In this document: positions 26,301-37,900 of the stretch, piece after piece
How positions within the stretch are numbered: the first letter of the stretch is position 1
Layout of the letters: the number at the start of each line of letters is the position of its first letter
Origin: Flavobacteriaceae bacterium
Lineage (GTDB): Bacteria > Bacteroidota > Bacteroidia > Flavobacteriales > Flavobacteriaceae
Direction of reading: 5' to 3'
Length of the DNA: 64,000 nt
Assembly (NCBI GenBank): GCA_947457615.1
Contig: CANGWK010000002.1
Span: forward strand, 113,180-177,179
Position numbers and translations under genes: made by a program
The notes under the pieces: generated by a model
What the model saw: the letters and a program-made list of their open reading frames with translations, nothing else
Databases searched by the model: none
What the model was told of the DNA's origin: nothing

Positions 26301-27992
26301 ATTATTGGTAATTTAACAACAACAACCTATTTTAGAGCGGTTGTTCAAAATGGAACCTGTACAGTTGTAAACTCCAATTACGTTACTATTACTATAAGTG
26401 CTACAACATGGAATGGATCTACTTGGAGTAATGGAGTGCCAATAATTACCACCACAGCCTACATGACTGGAAACTATTCGGAAGCTGTCGATTTATTTGC
26501 TTGTACTTTGACCGTATCCAATTCGGCGATTGTTTCAATTCCCACTGGATATGATGTAACCTTAAATGGCAAGCTAACTATTGATGCTGGAAGTAGTTTT
26601 ACTTTAAACAACAACTCTAATTTACTTCAACAAACCAATGTAAGTAATACAGGGGATATTACTGTAAAACGAATGTCTTCTCCTGTGTATAGATTAGATT
26701 ATAATTTATGGTCTTCCCCAGTTATTAGTGCCCAAAAATTATTTGATTTTTCCCCTTTAACTTCAAATATTAGTCCAACTAACATTCGTTTTTACACCTA
26801 TAATACCTTTACAAATCAATATAATTCGGTAAATCCAATTACTACCTCATTTGAAACTGCAAAAAGTTATTTAATTAGAAGCCCCAATAATTGGCTTTCT
26901 TATAACTCTAATTTATCTCCTGCGCCACTAAAGTGGACAGGTAATTTTACAGGAGTTCCAAGAAATGGGAATGTTTCATTTACAATGGAAAATACTGGAA
27001 GTAACACCGCTATTAATGCTACTGGCAATCCATACCCATCTGCTTTATTAATGAATAATTTTATTAATGACAACAGTGCTACAATTGAGGGTACATTGTG
27101 GTTTTGGAGAAAATTTAATGAAAATAATAATTTAGTTTCTTATTCTACTTGTACCACAATAGGCTGCACATTAAATAACAATGCAGCCTATACAAATACA
27201 AACCTAATTTCAATTGGCCAAGGATTTATGGTAAAAGCTAAAGAAGGACAAACAAATTTAAATTTCACTAACTCCATGCGGTCGAGTGAAAATGTGGATC
27301 AATTCTTTAAATCTTCAACTACACAAATGGATCGTTATTGGATAAAAATGATAAATTCTACCAATAACAGTGCTGGGCAAAATTTAATTGCATATATCCC
27401 AAATGCAACTTATGATTACGATAGCGGCTTGGATGGATTATATTCTAATGATTCTTCAATTGCTTTTTATTCAAAAGCTGGCACACAAGATGTAGTTATC
27501 AATGCTCGACCTAGTTTTGTGGTTAATGATGTTATTCCGTTACAATTTAAAACAAGTATAGCAGATACTTATACATTTTCATTACTACAAAAAGAAGGGA
27601 TTTTTGACGGTGCACAGGATGTTTTATTGAGAGATAATTATACTAATAGTATTCAAAATTTAACCCTAGGTGAATACTCCTTTAGCACTGCAATAGGAAC
27701 CTTTACAGATCGTTTTGATATTATTTATCAAATTCAGCTTAATAACACTAATCCAAATTTTAATGCTAATCAAATAATAATTTATAACAAGGACCAAACC
27801 GCGTTTATAAACACAGGTGAAATAATCATGGATTCTATAAAAATATTTGATATCCGAGGAAGATTATTATTCCAAAAATCAGATGTAAATGATAGTAAAT
27901 ACAGTATTAAACTTGATGTTGCTAATCAAGTATTATTGTTTCAGATAACAACCCAAAACGGAGAAATTATAACTAAAAAAAATATTAAATAA
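23309..27992 (+). pseudogene. Large T9SS-exported adhesin, broken by one frameshift
   Basis: Reading starts at the ATG at 23309 with a signal peptide (IGIFLIALVAISGKIYSQ) and is open to about 23875, where the reading shifts by one base after ITLT: the next frame continues with SAVTSLSSLGLLGWNGTQW and is open to 27992. Joined product about 1,560 residues. Content: an N-terminal domain, two PTLSxTxLxNxCP...YYAFYY repeats, two SprB-like repeats (YTLKVRSTT), two Asp-rich calcium-type strings (DIDDDNDGIID, DTDGDGIPNRLDLDSDYDG), and a C-terminal T9SS sorting domain ending ITTQNGEIITKKNIK. Cell-surface adhesin by composition. One extra base, or two lost, at 23873-23877 explains it; a sequencing error or phase switch cannot be excluded. 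Confidence 0.8.
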
Positions 27993-27995
27993 GTC

Positions 27996-28223
27996 ATGAA
28001 AAGAATTATAAAAACGCTGTTGGTATTCTATTTCTTTATTTCTGATTTTATTTTATATGCTCAAATTGGATCAGGCCCAGGAGATGAAGATAATAATGGT
28101 AGTAGTGGACTTGAAGGAGGCGACCCTCCAGCTGCAACAATAAATGCTAAGCTTTGGCTTTTATTACTTTTGGCTTTATTTTATGGATTTACACTTTTAA
28201 GAAAAAAGAAACGTCTAATTTGA
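27996..28223 (+). CDS. Small signal-peptide/transmembrane protein after the adhesin
   Basis: 75 residues, 3 bp after the adhesin stop, so in the same operon. N-terminal signal-like segment (TLLVFYFFISDFILYAQ), a short acidic Gly/Asn-rich linker (GSGPGDEDNNGSSGLEGG), then a hydrophobic helix (LWLLLLLALFYGFTLL) and a basic tail RKKKRLI. The signal-acidic-TM-basic layout is like PEP-CTERM/sortase-type tails, but no sorting motif is clear. It is often seen after T9SS adhesins. Function unknown. Confidence 0.65.
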   Translation: MKRIIKTLLVFYFFISDFILYAQIGSGPGDEDNNGSSGLEGGDPPAATINAKLWLLLLLALFYGFTLLRKKKRLI

Positions 28224-28227
28224 AAAA

Positions 28228-30360
28228 TTAATAATCAAAATACCAATTAAAAATATCACAACGCAAGCCTAAAGAAACCCAAGTGGTATTTTCTTTTTTT
28301 ACCAAATCAGTTTCAACAGTAGGATTGATATTTCTATAAATAAGACTACCAAATAACTTCATGTTAGTTGCAGGATTTATTAAATATCCCGCTTGTAAAT
28401 CGGCAATAAAAATAGAAGTTTTATTTCCTTGTCCCACTACAACCCCTATGTCATTAGGGCGATTATCATAATAGCTTATGTAAATATTTCCGCCGTAATT
28501 ATTAGAATCTGTTACCGTATTAAAATCTAATCCTCGCACACCAATGGTTACTTTAGCATCTGCAAAATACCTGCCTTTGTGGTACCTAGCAATAGCAACT
28601 AATTCTTTAGCATTTCCTCCCCATTGGTGACCCATACTCTGATTATAATTTCCATAATTAGTCATGACATCGCTATGAGAATAGACATAAGGACGAATGT
28701 GGTTGTACTCTAATTGTAGTAATAAATTTGGAATATTTAAAGCATTGAAATATTTTACTCCAAGTTGGTACGCAAATTTATTTTTCCAACTATTATTTTG
28801 TGCTTTAACTTCGCCTAAAGAAAATTCATCAATTAAAAATTGACCGTAAAAATTAAATTGGTTGTTCCATTTGTATTTATAAGTTAATCCTAGAAGGGCA
28901 TTTCCACTTTTAGATGAAGCTACAAATTCAACCGAACGATAAAAGATTATTGGATTCACAAAACTCATATCAAAGCCACGATTATTTTGGTTTGCCCACA
29001 CCACCGATTCAAATAATCCTAAATTAAATCGTTTACTAATATTCCAACTTAAATAATGGTTAGCCATGAATTTTGTAGCATAGGTTTTACCTACCATTGC
29101 ATCTTTTCGCACATCTTTTAACCACATATAGGTATTGGTGTATTTTACCTTCCAGAAAGTAGTATTTAATTTTACATAAGAATAAGGAGTTGTGCCATCT
29201 CCTAAAAGTAAAGATCTATAGCCATCCCCAATGAAATTTCTACCATAACCCATTTGCAAATCGAAAAACTTGCTCGGAGAATACGTTAAGTTGGCTTCCG
29301 CAGAAGGAAAATCGTAGGCGTCTTTTTTAAATCTTTTAGCAATGCCAATTCCTGGAATTATTGCAGGATCACCCACTGCAGGAAAATCGGCAGGAACTGT
29401 TCCTATTGGATGTAAAGATTCGGCATAATTGTTAAAATAATCGGCAAATCTTCCTTGGCTTTCATAAATAGTAGTCGTGAAATTTAACTGACTTCCTAAA
29501 CCGCCACGGATTTGAATTCCACGTGTATTAACAAAGGTATATTTTGCTGTGTTTGGACTACTTTTGCCCATTTGTAAATCAAAAATCGGATTCATGGTAA
29601 ACCAATAATCTTTAGCTTGAATGGCAACAGTATTTTCATTCCAAATTTTCTTTCCCCACCAAGTGGTTTTTTTCTTCATTAATTTCTCGTTTTCGGAAGA
29701 CAAATTATAATATTTAGAAACTTCGGCATACGTAAATGGCTTGGAGGCAGTGTGATTATTACTTCCAATTTGGTTCATTGAACCATCAAATTGCGCATAA
29801 TAACTGTGTGAAAAAGGAATGTTCAAATGACTTTCAAATTGAGGATTATTAAATTTTTGATAAATAATACTATCCAATTCGGTAAGCTCTTTATTTCGAT
29901 TCGTTTTAATTTTAGAAGTCGCATCATCTTGTAAGTAATTTCTTACAATAGGTATTGCTGAATTTTGCAATGGAACGGAAATTTTAATGGTGTATTTGGC
30001 GTTAGTAGGAGATCCATTAAAAGTAGCGGGGACGACTTTAGGCATTTTTTCAAAAACGCTTTGGCTCTCAATTTTTAATTCGGCATCATTGGCATCAATA
30101 TAAAGTACTTTAAAAGTCCCATTACTTTCTACTTCAAAAAGTACAATAATGGTTCCTTTATAGTTGGAATCTATTAAATTTTGTGGAACTTGAAAATTAG
30201 TATAAACAAAAGTTTGTACTTGCTGATAAAAGCAAGCTTCTAATTCTTTGCCTTGCAATTTTTCACAAGAAGAAAAAACTGGCATTTGCTCACTATTTTT
30301 TTGAGCGAAGGCAACAACCATTGCAAACAATAAAAATGTTGTAAAAAATTTCTTTAACAT
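28228..30360 (-). CDS. remB: Gliding motility protein RemB-like outer-membrane protein
   Basis: 710 residues. Signal peptide MLKKFFTTFLLFAMVVAFAQ; residues about 30-130 resemble a TonB-C-like domain with the conserved CEKLQGKELEACF start; the rest is a beta-barrel-like region with many aromatic strands, ending in LGLRCDIFNWYFDY. The name rests on matching architecture and on synteny: in F. johnsoniae, as I recall, remB lies a few genes from sprA and gcvH, as it does here. RemB affects gliding and surface adhesion. A Wzi/capsule-assembly-like barrel is the alternative. Confidence 0.7.
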   Translation of the reverse strand: MLKKFFTTFLLFAMVVAFAQKNSEQMPVFSSCEKLQGKELEACFYQQVQTFVYTNFQVPQNLIDSNYKGTIIVLFEVESNGTFKVLYIDANDAELKIESQSVFEKMPKVVPATFNGSPTNAKYTIKISVPLQNSAIPIVRNYLQDDATSKIKTNRNKELTELDSIIYQKFNNPQFESHLNIPFSHSYYAQFDGSMNQIGSNNHTASKPFTYAEVSKYYNLSSENEKLMKKKTTWWGKKIWNENTVAIQAKDYWFTMNPIFDLQMGKSSPNTAKYTFVNTRGIQIRGGLGSQLNFTTTIYESQGRFADYFNNYAESLHPIGTVPADFPAVGDPAIIPGIGIAKRFKKDAYDFPSAEANLTYSPSKFFDLQMGYGRNFIGDGYRSLLLGDGTTPYSYVKLNTTFWKVKYTNTYMWLKDVRKDAMVGKTYATKFMANHYLSWNISKRFNLGLFESVVWANQNNRGFDMSFVNPIIFYRSVEFVASSKSGNALLGLTYKYKWNNQFNFYGQFLIDEFSLGEVKAQNNSWKNKFAYQLGVKYFNALNIPNLLLQLEYNHIRPYVYSHSDVMTNYGNYNQSMGHQWGGNAKELVAIARYHKGRYFADAKVTIGVRGLDFNTVTDSNNYGGNIYISYYDNRPNDIGVVVGQGNKTSIFIADLQAGYLINPATNMKLFGSLIYRNINPTVETDLVKKENTTWVSLGLRCDIFNWYFDY

Positions 30361-30374
30361 AGTAGTACTATTAA

Positions 30375-31118
30375 TTAATAACTTTCATTTGCAACTTGGC
30401 CCTTTACAATTGCTTTAGCTGAAGAGGTGCCAATTCTTTTAACTCCCAAACGAATCATTTCAAGAGCTTCTTCATAAGTTCGAACCCCACCTGCTGCTTT
30501 AATTGAAAGGGGTGATGCATTTTCAAGCATCATTAGTATAGTTGGAACCGTTGCTCCATTTGGAAGTCCTCCTTCTGATTTATAAAAACCCGTGGATGAT
30601 TTCACAAAAACGGAAGGATAACAAACTTCTCCGAAATTTGCCATAACTACATTTTTTATTAATGCCGAAAGTTGTATTATTTGTTCTCCATTTAGAGCAG
30701 CAACTTCAATAATCCATTTTACAATTTTATTATGTGATAATCCCAACTTAGTTCCTTCCAATATTTCTTTTTTAACCAATTGTGTTTCTCCTCTTTTAAA
30801 GGCTTCATAATTACAAACAAAATCTAAGTCATCTGCGCCATCCTCAATAGCTCTTTGGGCTTCTGCTAATTTTTCATCTAAGGAATAAGTACCTTCTGGG
30901 AAACCAATTACGGTTCCAATGGTTAGTTTAGAATTGGCATCTTGAATCATTTTATTAGCCAATTTAACCATTTCTGGACGAATCATGATTAGCTTAAACC
31001 CTTCTTCAATAGCTTCTTGAATATAACTCTCAACTATTTTAGTGTTTTCTAAAAATGAAAGACCTGCTTGACTTGGTGTTTTCAGATAGGTGGAATCTAA
31101 ATATTGTTGAATTTTCAT
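30375..31118 (-). CDS. deoC: Deoxyribose-phosphate aldolase
   Basis: 247 residues from the ATG at 31118 (MKIQQYLDSTYL). Cleaves 2-deoxyribose 5-phosphate to glyceraldehyde 3-phosphate and acetaldehyde. Class I aldolase: TIGTVIGFPEGTYSLDEKLA, the Lys proton relay in KWIIEVAALNGEQI, the Schiff-base Lys in VFVKSSTGFYKSEGG, and IKAAGGVRTYEEALEMI. It lies 14 bp upstream of remB and is separated from vanZ by a hairpin at 31135-31158. Confidence 0.95.
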   Translation of the reverse strand: MKIQQYLDSTYLKTPSQAGLSFLENTKIVESYIQEAIEEGFKLIMIRPEMVKLANKMIQDANSKLTIGTVIGFPEGTYSLDEKLAEAQRAIEDGADDLDFVCNYEAFKRGETQLVKKEILEGTKLGLSHNKIVKWIIEVAALNGEQIIQLSALIKNVVMANFGEVCYPSVFVKSSTGFYKSEGGLPNGATVPTILMMLENASPLSIKAAGGVRTYEEALEMIRLGVKRIGTSSAKAIVKGQVANESY

Positions 31119-31134
31119 ATATTGGAAATTATAC

Positions 31135-31158
31135 AAAAACCACTCAAGGAGTGGTTTT
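31135..31158. terminator. Hairpin terminator between vanZ and deoC
   Basis: Palindrome ACCACTC-AAG-GAGTGGT flanked by A- and T-rich tracts. It overlaps the last codons of vanZ. Suggests that deoC-remB can be a separate transcription unit. Confidence 0.7.
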
Positions 31159-31518
31159 ATATTTATTTAAAATAATTTTAAAAAAAATTAATCCGAAAAT
31201 TGCTCCTAAGCTATTTGCAAGTACATCCATAACATCTGGTTTCCTAGACGTGGTGAAAACTCCTTGACAAATCTCCATTAAAATTCCGAAAGATATAGAT
31301 GAAAACAAGACAATCCATTGCATTTTTTTTGAATTTGATTGCTTTGTAACTAATGCCCAAACAATAACGAAAATAAAATAAAAAGTAAAATGTACGTATT
31401 TATCTTTATTAGAAATAGGTATAGAGCTCCCAACATCACCTATGGTTATCAAACTCAACACCGTAACTATAGAAGTCCAAAGAAGTGCTAACCCAAGATA
31501 TAATCTCTTATTATGCAC
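31144..31518 (-). CDS. VanZ-like membrane protein
   Basis: 124 residues, GTG start overlapping the gcvH stop by 8 bp. Four transmembrane helices with the conserved [20 protein letters not shown] segment and [20 protein letters not shown], both characteristic of the VanZ family. The family's role is poorly known outside teicoplanin resistance. In flavobacteria this gene often follows gcvH and sprA, so the position is conserved rather than evidence of antibiotic resistance. Confidence 0.85.
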   Translation of the reverse strand: MHNKRLYLGLALLWTSIVTVLSLITIGDVGSSIPISNKDKYVHFTFYFIFVIVWALVTKQSNSKKMQWIVLFSSISFGILMEICQGVFTTSRKPDVMDVLANSLGAIFGLIFFKIILNKYKTTP

Positions 31519-31891
31519 CTATCAGTTTCCCATAAGCATCACTATCCAATAACTCCTCCCATTGGGAAATGTCTGAAACTTTTATTTTTACCATCCATCC
31601 TTTGCCATAAGGATCTGTATTTACAGTTTCAGGATTACGCTCTAAATCTTCATTAAATTCAATGATTTCTCCTGACATTGGTAAGAATAAATCAGATACT
31701 GTTTTCACAGCTTCAACTGTACCAAAAACTTCATCTTTATCTAATGTTTGATCTAAACTTTCAACCTCTACATAGACGATATCACCTAGTTCACTTTGTG
31801 CAAAATCTGTAATTCCAATTGTTGCTATAGAACCATCCATAGAAATCCATTCGTGGTCTTTAGTGTATTTTAAATTAGTTGGTATATTCAT
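31511..31891 (-). CDS. gcvH: Glycine cleavage system H protein
   Basis: 126 residues, the standard length. Carries the aminomethyl group on a lipoyl-lysine; the lipoylation site is the Lys in [17 protein letters not shown]. Also typical are [20 protein letters not shown] and [19 protein letters not shown]. It lies 78 bp downstream of sprA with its own -7 box at 31918-31925, and other gcv genes are not nearby. Confidence 0.97.
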   Translation of the reverse strand: MNIPTNLKYTKDHEWISMDGSIATIGITDFAQSELGDIVYVEVESLDQTLDKDEVFGTVEAVKTVSDLFLPMSGEIIEFNEDLERNPETVNTDPYGKGWMVKIKVSDISQWEELLDSDAYGKLIGA

Positions 31892-31917
31892 TATATTATT
31901 GTTTTTTATATTCTGTT

Positions 31918-31925
31918 CAAATGTA
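31918..31925 (-). promoter_or_regulatory. -7 box upstream of gcvH
   Basis: Minus-strand TACATTTG fits TAnnTTTG, 26 bases upstream of the gcvH ATG. May give gcvH expression independent of sprA. No -33 element seen. Confidence 0.45.
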
Positions 31926-31969
31926 TTGTTTATTATTAAATTTTGAAAAGGATTTTACTTCAATTATTA

Positions 31970-34900
31970 TTAATTTCCGAAGTTATATCGCAAAGTAAAA
32001 CCACCTCTTATGTTGGTCATAGGAAACGAAGTAGAAATTACAGCTTTTGAGAACGAATGATCGTAATACAAAATTGCAGTTAAATTTTTGCTGAAAGAAT
32101 AATCCGCAGTTAACTTTAAAGTCCAAATGTTCTGCCCTCCTCCTAATTGATTATTGTTATAATCTAAATAACGAACGATAGTTTTATTATTTCGATATGA
32201 AAAATCTATTTTCAAATTGATATCGCTTTTAATTACTCCGGAGGGGGTATCCGCTAATTTACTAGAAAAAATGACATCTTTAAATCTATATCCTGTACCA
32301 ATAACATATTCAATTCCTTTTACTTCAGTCAATAAATTATTATCAAAACTTAAAGATAATGCTCGATCTTTTTTCAATTCGGCAAGAATTTTAAAAGAAC
32401 TTTTTGTTTCAAAATCTACCCTAATTAATGGATTAAATTGTTCAACCAAGTTAACGTTTCCTATAATAGTCTGGCTATAGAAATTTCCATTTAACGGATT
32501 TAGTTCATTAGCATGTTGATTATAATCTAAATTAGAACGGAAGGAATTAACAGTATAGGAAGCCTTGTAAGCATGCTGAATTGAAAAACGTTTGAACTTT
32601 TCTTTAAAGAAATTGTATCGCATTAATCCGCTGTATTTAATATTCCAGTTTGGTATTGGAATATTTTTAAATGCATTTAACGAAATTGTGCCTGCTCTAT
32701 CGTCGGGACTTTGTGCCAAACTTAATCCAACAACTTTCAAAGCGGGAATGTCAAAACCAGTGTAAGCTGCTAAGAAAGAAGGCAACAATACCTCTGGACT
32801 ATTTTTTCCAAATCCAGTTGGAAAACCATCTGCATTTACAGGAAAATTTGGAGTTCCATAATAATCTGTGGCCAATCTATTAGCAATAATAATTCTGTTA
32901 TTTCTAAATTCTTCAAATGGCAAGGAGAAAAATTCATCGCTTTGTTTAAACGAAGATTTTAACATCACAGTAGATATTGCAAAATTACCCGTGCTGTATG
33001 GAGATCTAGAATTATATACCCCATCGGTGACATCGTATTGCTCGGAGTAATTATTAGCATACGATCTATTAGCAGTGAAGTCAACTTTTAAATCTGGGAA
33101 CAAATCCATATTTGCAGTAAAATCTAAAGATCGTGTTAATACGTGGGTATAATTTTGATTGAAATTTGGATAATTGGTTAACCAACCATTTTTTGCAGCT
33201 TCAAATCGAACTTCGTCCTGACCACCAAATACAAATCCTAAAGAAGGTTTAGACGAACCAAAGAATCCTACACCCGGCAAAAATCCTGGTAATGCAGTTC
33301 CTTGATTTTCAGTGTAGTTAATTTGAATATTCTTAATACTAGTAACGACTCCTATTAAACCATCTAAAAACAAATTGGAATTTTTAGCTGGAGTAGCTTT
33401 TACATTCGTTACTTTTTCTCCTGGTTTTGGAACACCTGTGGGAGCTGCATTTGTTGGTTTTTTTTGTTTAGATAAACCTATATATTTATAAAAAGAATCC
33501 ATACTTAGTGCAGTATTCAATTTATGAGATCCCGAATTTTGAATAGTATTTCCTAAATTGTAGGTTACTCCTGTATCGGAATCCAAAACAGATGACATAG
33601 CTAAAGAAGAACGTTGCCAGCTGTACGTCCCGGAATAGGTATAAGTAGATTTTACAAAATTCAAAAACGGAATTTTACTAACCGGTAATTCATAATTAAC
33701 TGTTAGTTGTTGGTTGTGTAAATTCGGCAAACCAATATTCCAATAATCGGACCAAATAGTATAGGAATTATCGGGCTCATTATTGTCTTTCATATAATTT
33801 CTTACAACATTGTTGGAGGTTGCATTGAAATTAATTTTTAAAGCTTTTGTTAGATTATAATTAAATCCATATTGGTAATTGAATAAGAAATTTCTCTGAT
33901 ACAAAGCATCTAAACCTATTCCTTCAACATCTACCAATCTAAATTGCTGGCGATTAAATTGTCTTGTAATATTGGAACTAAAAGAAACGTTAGTTGGTTT
34001 ATAATTAAAATTAAAATCGCTCAAAAGTTTCCAATAACTGCTCTTTTTAAACACTTTAACAGATTTAAAAGGTTCTACAGGTTTTGGTTGGAAAGCAAAG
34101 GTGTAATCGGCTGTTGTGCTAACTCTTTGATCGGTATAATTTTCCAATTCATAACTATGACGATCAACATCATTATAAGAATAAGATAGCGTCACATTTT
34201 CTGGGTCATAAAAATGGGCTACTGCTTTTTCTCCTCTTGCTTTTTTAACACCTATAAAGTTGATACTTCTTCTTTTGGTGTAATCCATTGCTCTGTTTTT
34301 CAAATTTCTTTTTTCAGCAACATCGGCAGTTTCATTTATCAATTGTTTTAACTCGATATCTTGATTAAAAGGATCGTATTTAGGAGTTATAAACTCTTCT
34401 CCAATACCATAATTAAACGGCAAATTAATACCCCATTTTTTTGGAAGTAATTTGCCAAGACTCATGTTGGTTACAATGTTATATTGTAAAACATCTTCTC
34501 TACTTCTTTCATTAGGCCCTTGCTCTAAAGTTCCAAAGCCAATGGTGCTCATTTTTCCAGTTGCAGAAACATTGGCAAAATCAGCAAAATTAGCATCCAT
34601 ATTTGCAACAGCTGCCATACCCCCTTTATTATCCATTCCGGCCAATCGAAGTTCGTTATACCAAACTTCACCTTTAAGTCGTCTAGGATTTAATGGATGA
34701 ACTGAAGTGCTTAATTTATTAGTTTGATTTTTTACTCCTAACATTAAGGTTCGTACCATCCCAAAATTAGGATTTCCTCGAATACCTAAACGCAAATTAG
34801 GATCCCCATCTCCATCTGGAATTGTGCTATCATCATCAGGGTAAAAAATTTCTCCAGGAGTGTAAACATGGCTCATTGCTTTAATTTTCATTCTAGTAAT

Positions 34901-37900
34901 AAGCTCTAAAGAAAGATCCAAATCATTTGCCTCTGGCCATACTCCAACTTGAGTGTTATCCCCAAATTGTGTTTTCTTCAAGGGTTTTTCTATTTGATAA
35001 AAGTTATCTGTGAAGTCATTTCCAAAACGAATAAAACCAATTAATTCATCATCCTCAATTGATCCTGGATCAGATGTAATTGCTTCTGCATGTACAAACA
35101 TTTTTAATTTTTTATACTGCCGCATATCTACGCTAACATTTTTAAATACAGCACGAGAGTCCCCTGGCTCTAAACCATAATCTACAGAACTTCCTATTTT
35201 TATAGATAATGACTGTTCATTTTGAGGAATTAAAGTGTTGTTATTATACAATTGTTCTAACTCAACTCCTGGCGGAACAACATAATGAATAGGTTCTCTT
35301 GTGCCATTTTCTTGAACATTTACAGCAGCAGAATCATAATCTGTATTATCATCGGAAATATCTGTATCCGAGGTATCTAGGGTGTAATCATATTTTCTCC
35401 AATCACCACGAACCAAATCTAACGACCCAAAACGAATGGTCATTTGACTAGCAAATTTGGTCATGAACATTCTCATAAAACGAATAGAACGAAAATCAGA
35501 TATACTACCAACGGTATTTGTTGGTTGGTTAATTGGAATTTTAAATTGTATCCAACGTGCAGTTGTAGATTCTCCATTTGGAAGAGATACTGTGGTTGGT
35601 AAAATATTAGTAATGTAATTACTTCCTACTTGGGATAAATCGGCTGGGCTAACTTTAATGTTGTATTCAAAATAGGCATTAATCGTATTCATAGTGTTGT
35701 CACGATTAATATCTTCTACATCTGGAACTGTTGTTGAACCTCTGTTGGTATCGGAAACATCTATTGGAGAGTTTCCTTCAACACCATTATAGTATTTGTA
35801 GCGATCAAAAACTGTTCCCGGAGTATTCAAAAAATACTTATAATCATCTTCTGCAGGATCAGCAAAAGATGCAAAGTCAGGGAATTTTGCAGCTTCTTGA
35901 GCATTATTCAATCCATTATACCCAACATCTTGAGAAGTTCTGTTGCCTTCATTTGAATCAAAAGCATAAATTAACGATTGTGAAGCGGGAGTATCTCCCC
36001 ATATAGTTGGGGTTGAAAGAGTTTGATTATTTCCTACCCCATTTTCATAAAATTTCCTTCCGTCTTGTAGCACATCTTCTGATATTTCTCCTAAATTAAA
36101 GTAGATTCTTCCAGTATTTCCTGGATTAATCGGAGATGGAGAGACTCTAGTGTCTGTGTAAGGATCTAACATCCAAAACTGAATATATTCTATATTAGAT
36201 TGTTCAAAATTAGTAGAATTTAAAGCTCTATAAATTCCTCCGTAATTAGTTTCTGGATTTGGTAAGGTATTATCGGAGGCAGTCGCTGTATTGAAATTGT
36301 AAGGCCCCCGCTCCTTCGGGAAATAGGTTAAATCTAAGGTATTTATTACTTGAGATTGTCCTGCTGCAATAGTTGTTGCAGGATATAATTCAGTGCTAAT
36401 TATTCTTCTAGTGCTGTTTAGAGATAAATCATCATCGGATATACCTGATGGCCTTTGAGTATAAAAAATTGGATCAATGGTATACCAAGCTATTTTCGCC
36501 CGTTTAAAACCATAATTTAATGTTGACAAATTCCCTCCAAAATCTAAATAATCTGGGATTACACCGTTCGTTGGTCGCAATGGTGTAGAGGATAAAAACC
36601 ATGAATAAGGTGAACGTAAATCAATATTTGTTTGGGATCCTTCAAAATCTTCAACATAAACTGTAGATTCCCCGTTAAATTTATCCGCTGTTGGAGAGTC
36701 TGGTTTTAAATAAGCAACTTCCCCTCTAAAAGAAACATTAGATGGTACATCGGTATCCAAATTTGGAAGTTTATTTACTAAACGAGTTAAAAATGGAACC
36801 TCCGTTGAAAAACTAGTATTCAATCCGTAAATCGTATTATTAACCGATTCTTGTCCGTAATTAGTTTTTTGTGTAAATGGTCTTTCCGACATTTTTAACA
36901 TCGTTGCACCAACTAAAAATTTATCTGAAAATTTATGCTCTACATTAATTCCATAAAAACGTCTAGTTTGTCTTCCAAAAGTAGAATTATTTTCTACAGA
37001 AACTTGAATTGGGGTATTAGAAGCTGATAAGGCAGGGTCTAAAATTTGTACTCTACCTGCTTGGTAATTAACGGTATAATCAACTCCTTCAACTAATTTT
37101 CTTCCTCCAGCAGTAACTACTACCGAACCTTTTGGAACATTAAATGCTCCAATTGGAATTCCATCTCCTCCAGAAGATTTAAACTTTCCTTTTAATTGAA
37201 ATTTATTTTTAGAACTGTTTTGTAATGCAGCGGCCTGTGTAGATTTATATAAAGAAGTATACACATATTTCAATTGGTTGTCGTTATAAGCGCCTAGTGT
37301 AGTTGTATCGTCATAATTTTCAGTTAAACTTCCAGATTTTAATTTGTTAAACAAATACCTTCCAAAAGGTTCTACCGAAGTAAATATAATACGCCCATTT
37401 TGTTGATCAACAGTAAGCCCTGGGATAAAATCGAAAAAACCATCTCCACCATTTTGAGGGTCGTTACTATAATTCAATCTATCCAATCCAAAAACCTTTA
37501 ATAAGGGTGTATCCGTAATTCCAACTGGCAATGGAGAAGTTGTATTTGCAGCAGTAATATAGTTTAATGGAGAAGGATCTGTATATAAAATATTGAATTT
37601 AAATTCTTCTTTTTGCATTTGAAAACCTTGAGGGATTTGATAAATATTCTTCATCATCAATCCCCAAATTGGTTTTTGAACGTTAGTCAAACTACTCTTA
37701 AGCATTTTTAAAACTAATGATTGAGAGGATGGAATTCCAGAAGCACTTACTTGTGTTGCTTCAACACCATCCGTTCCAAATTCTCCAACTTGGTATACCT
37801 CTGAACCAATTGTATATTGGTATGCTACAGCAAGTACCTCATCATTTGCCAATCGTTGTTGCAATGAAATATATCCCAATTGTGGGTGAAAGGTATATTC

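Noticed and set aside
31144..31518. vanZ as an antibiotic resistance gene
   Set aside because: VanZ-like proteins are common membrane proteins; there is no vanA-type cluster and the position next to gcvH/sprA looks ancestral.
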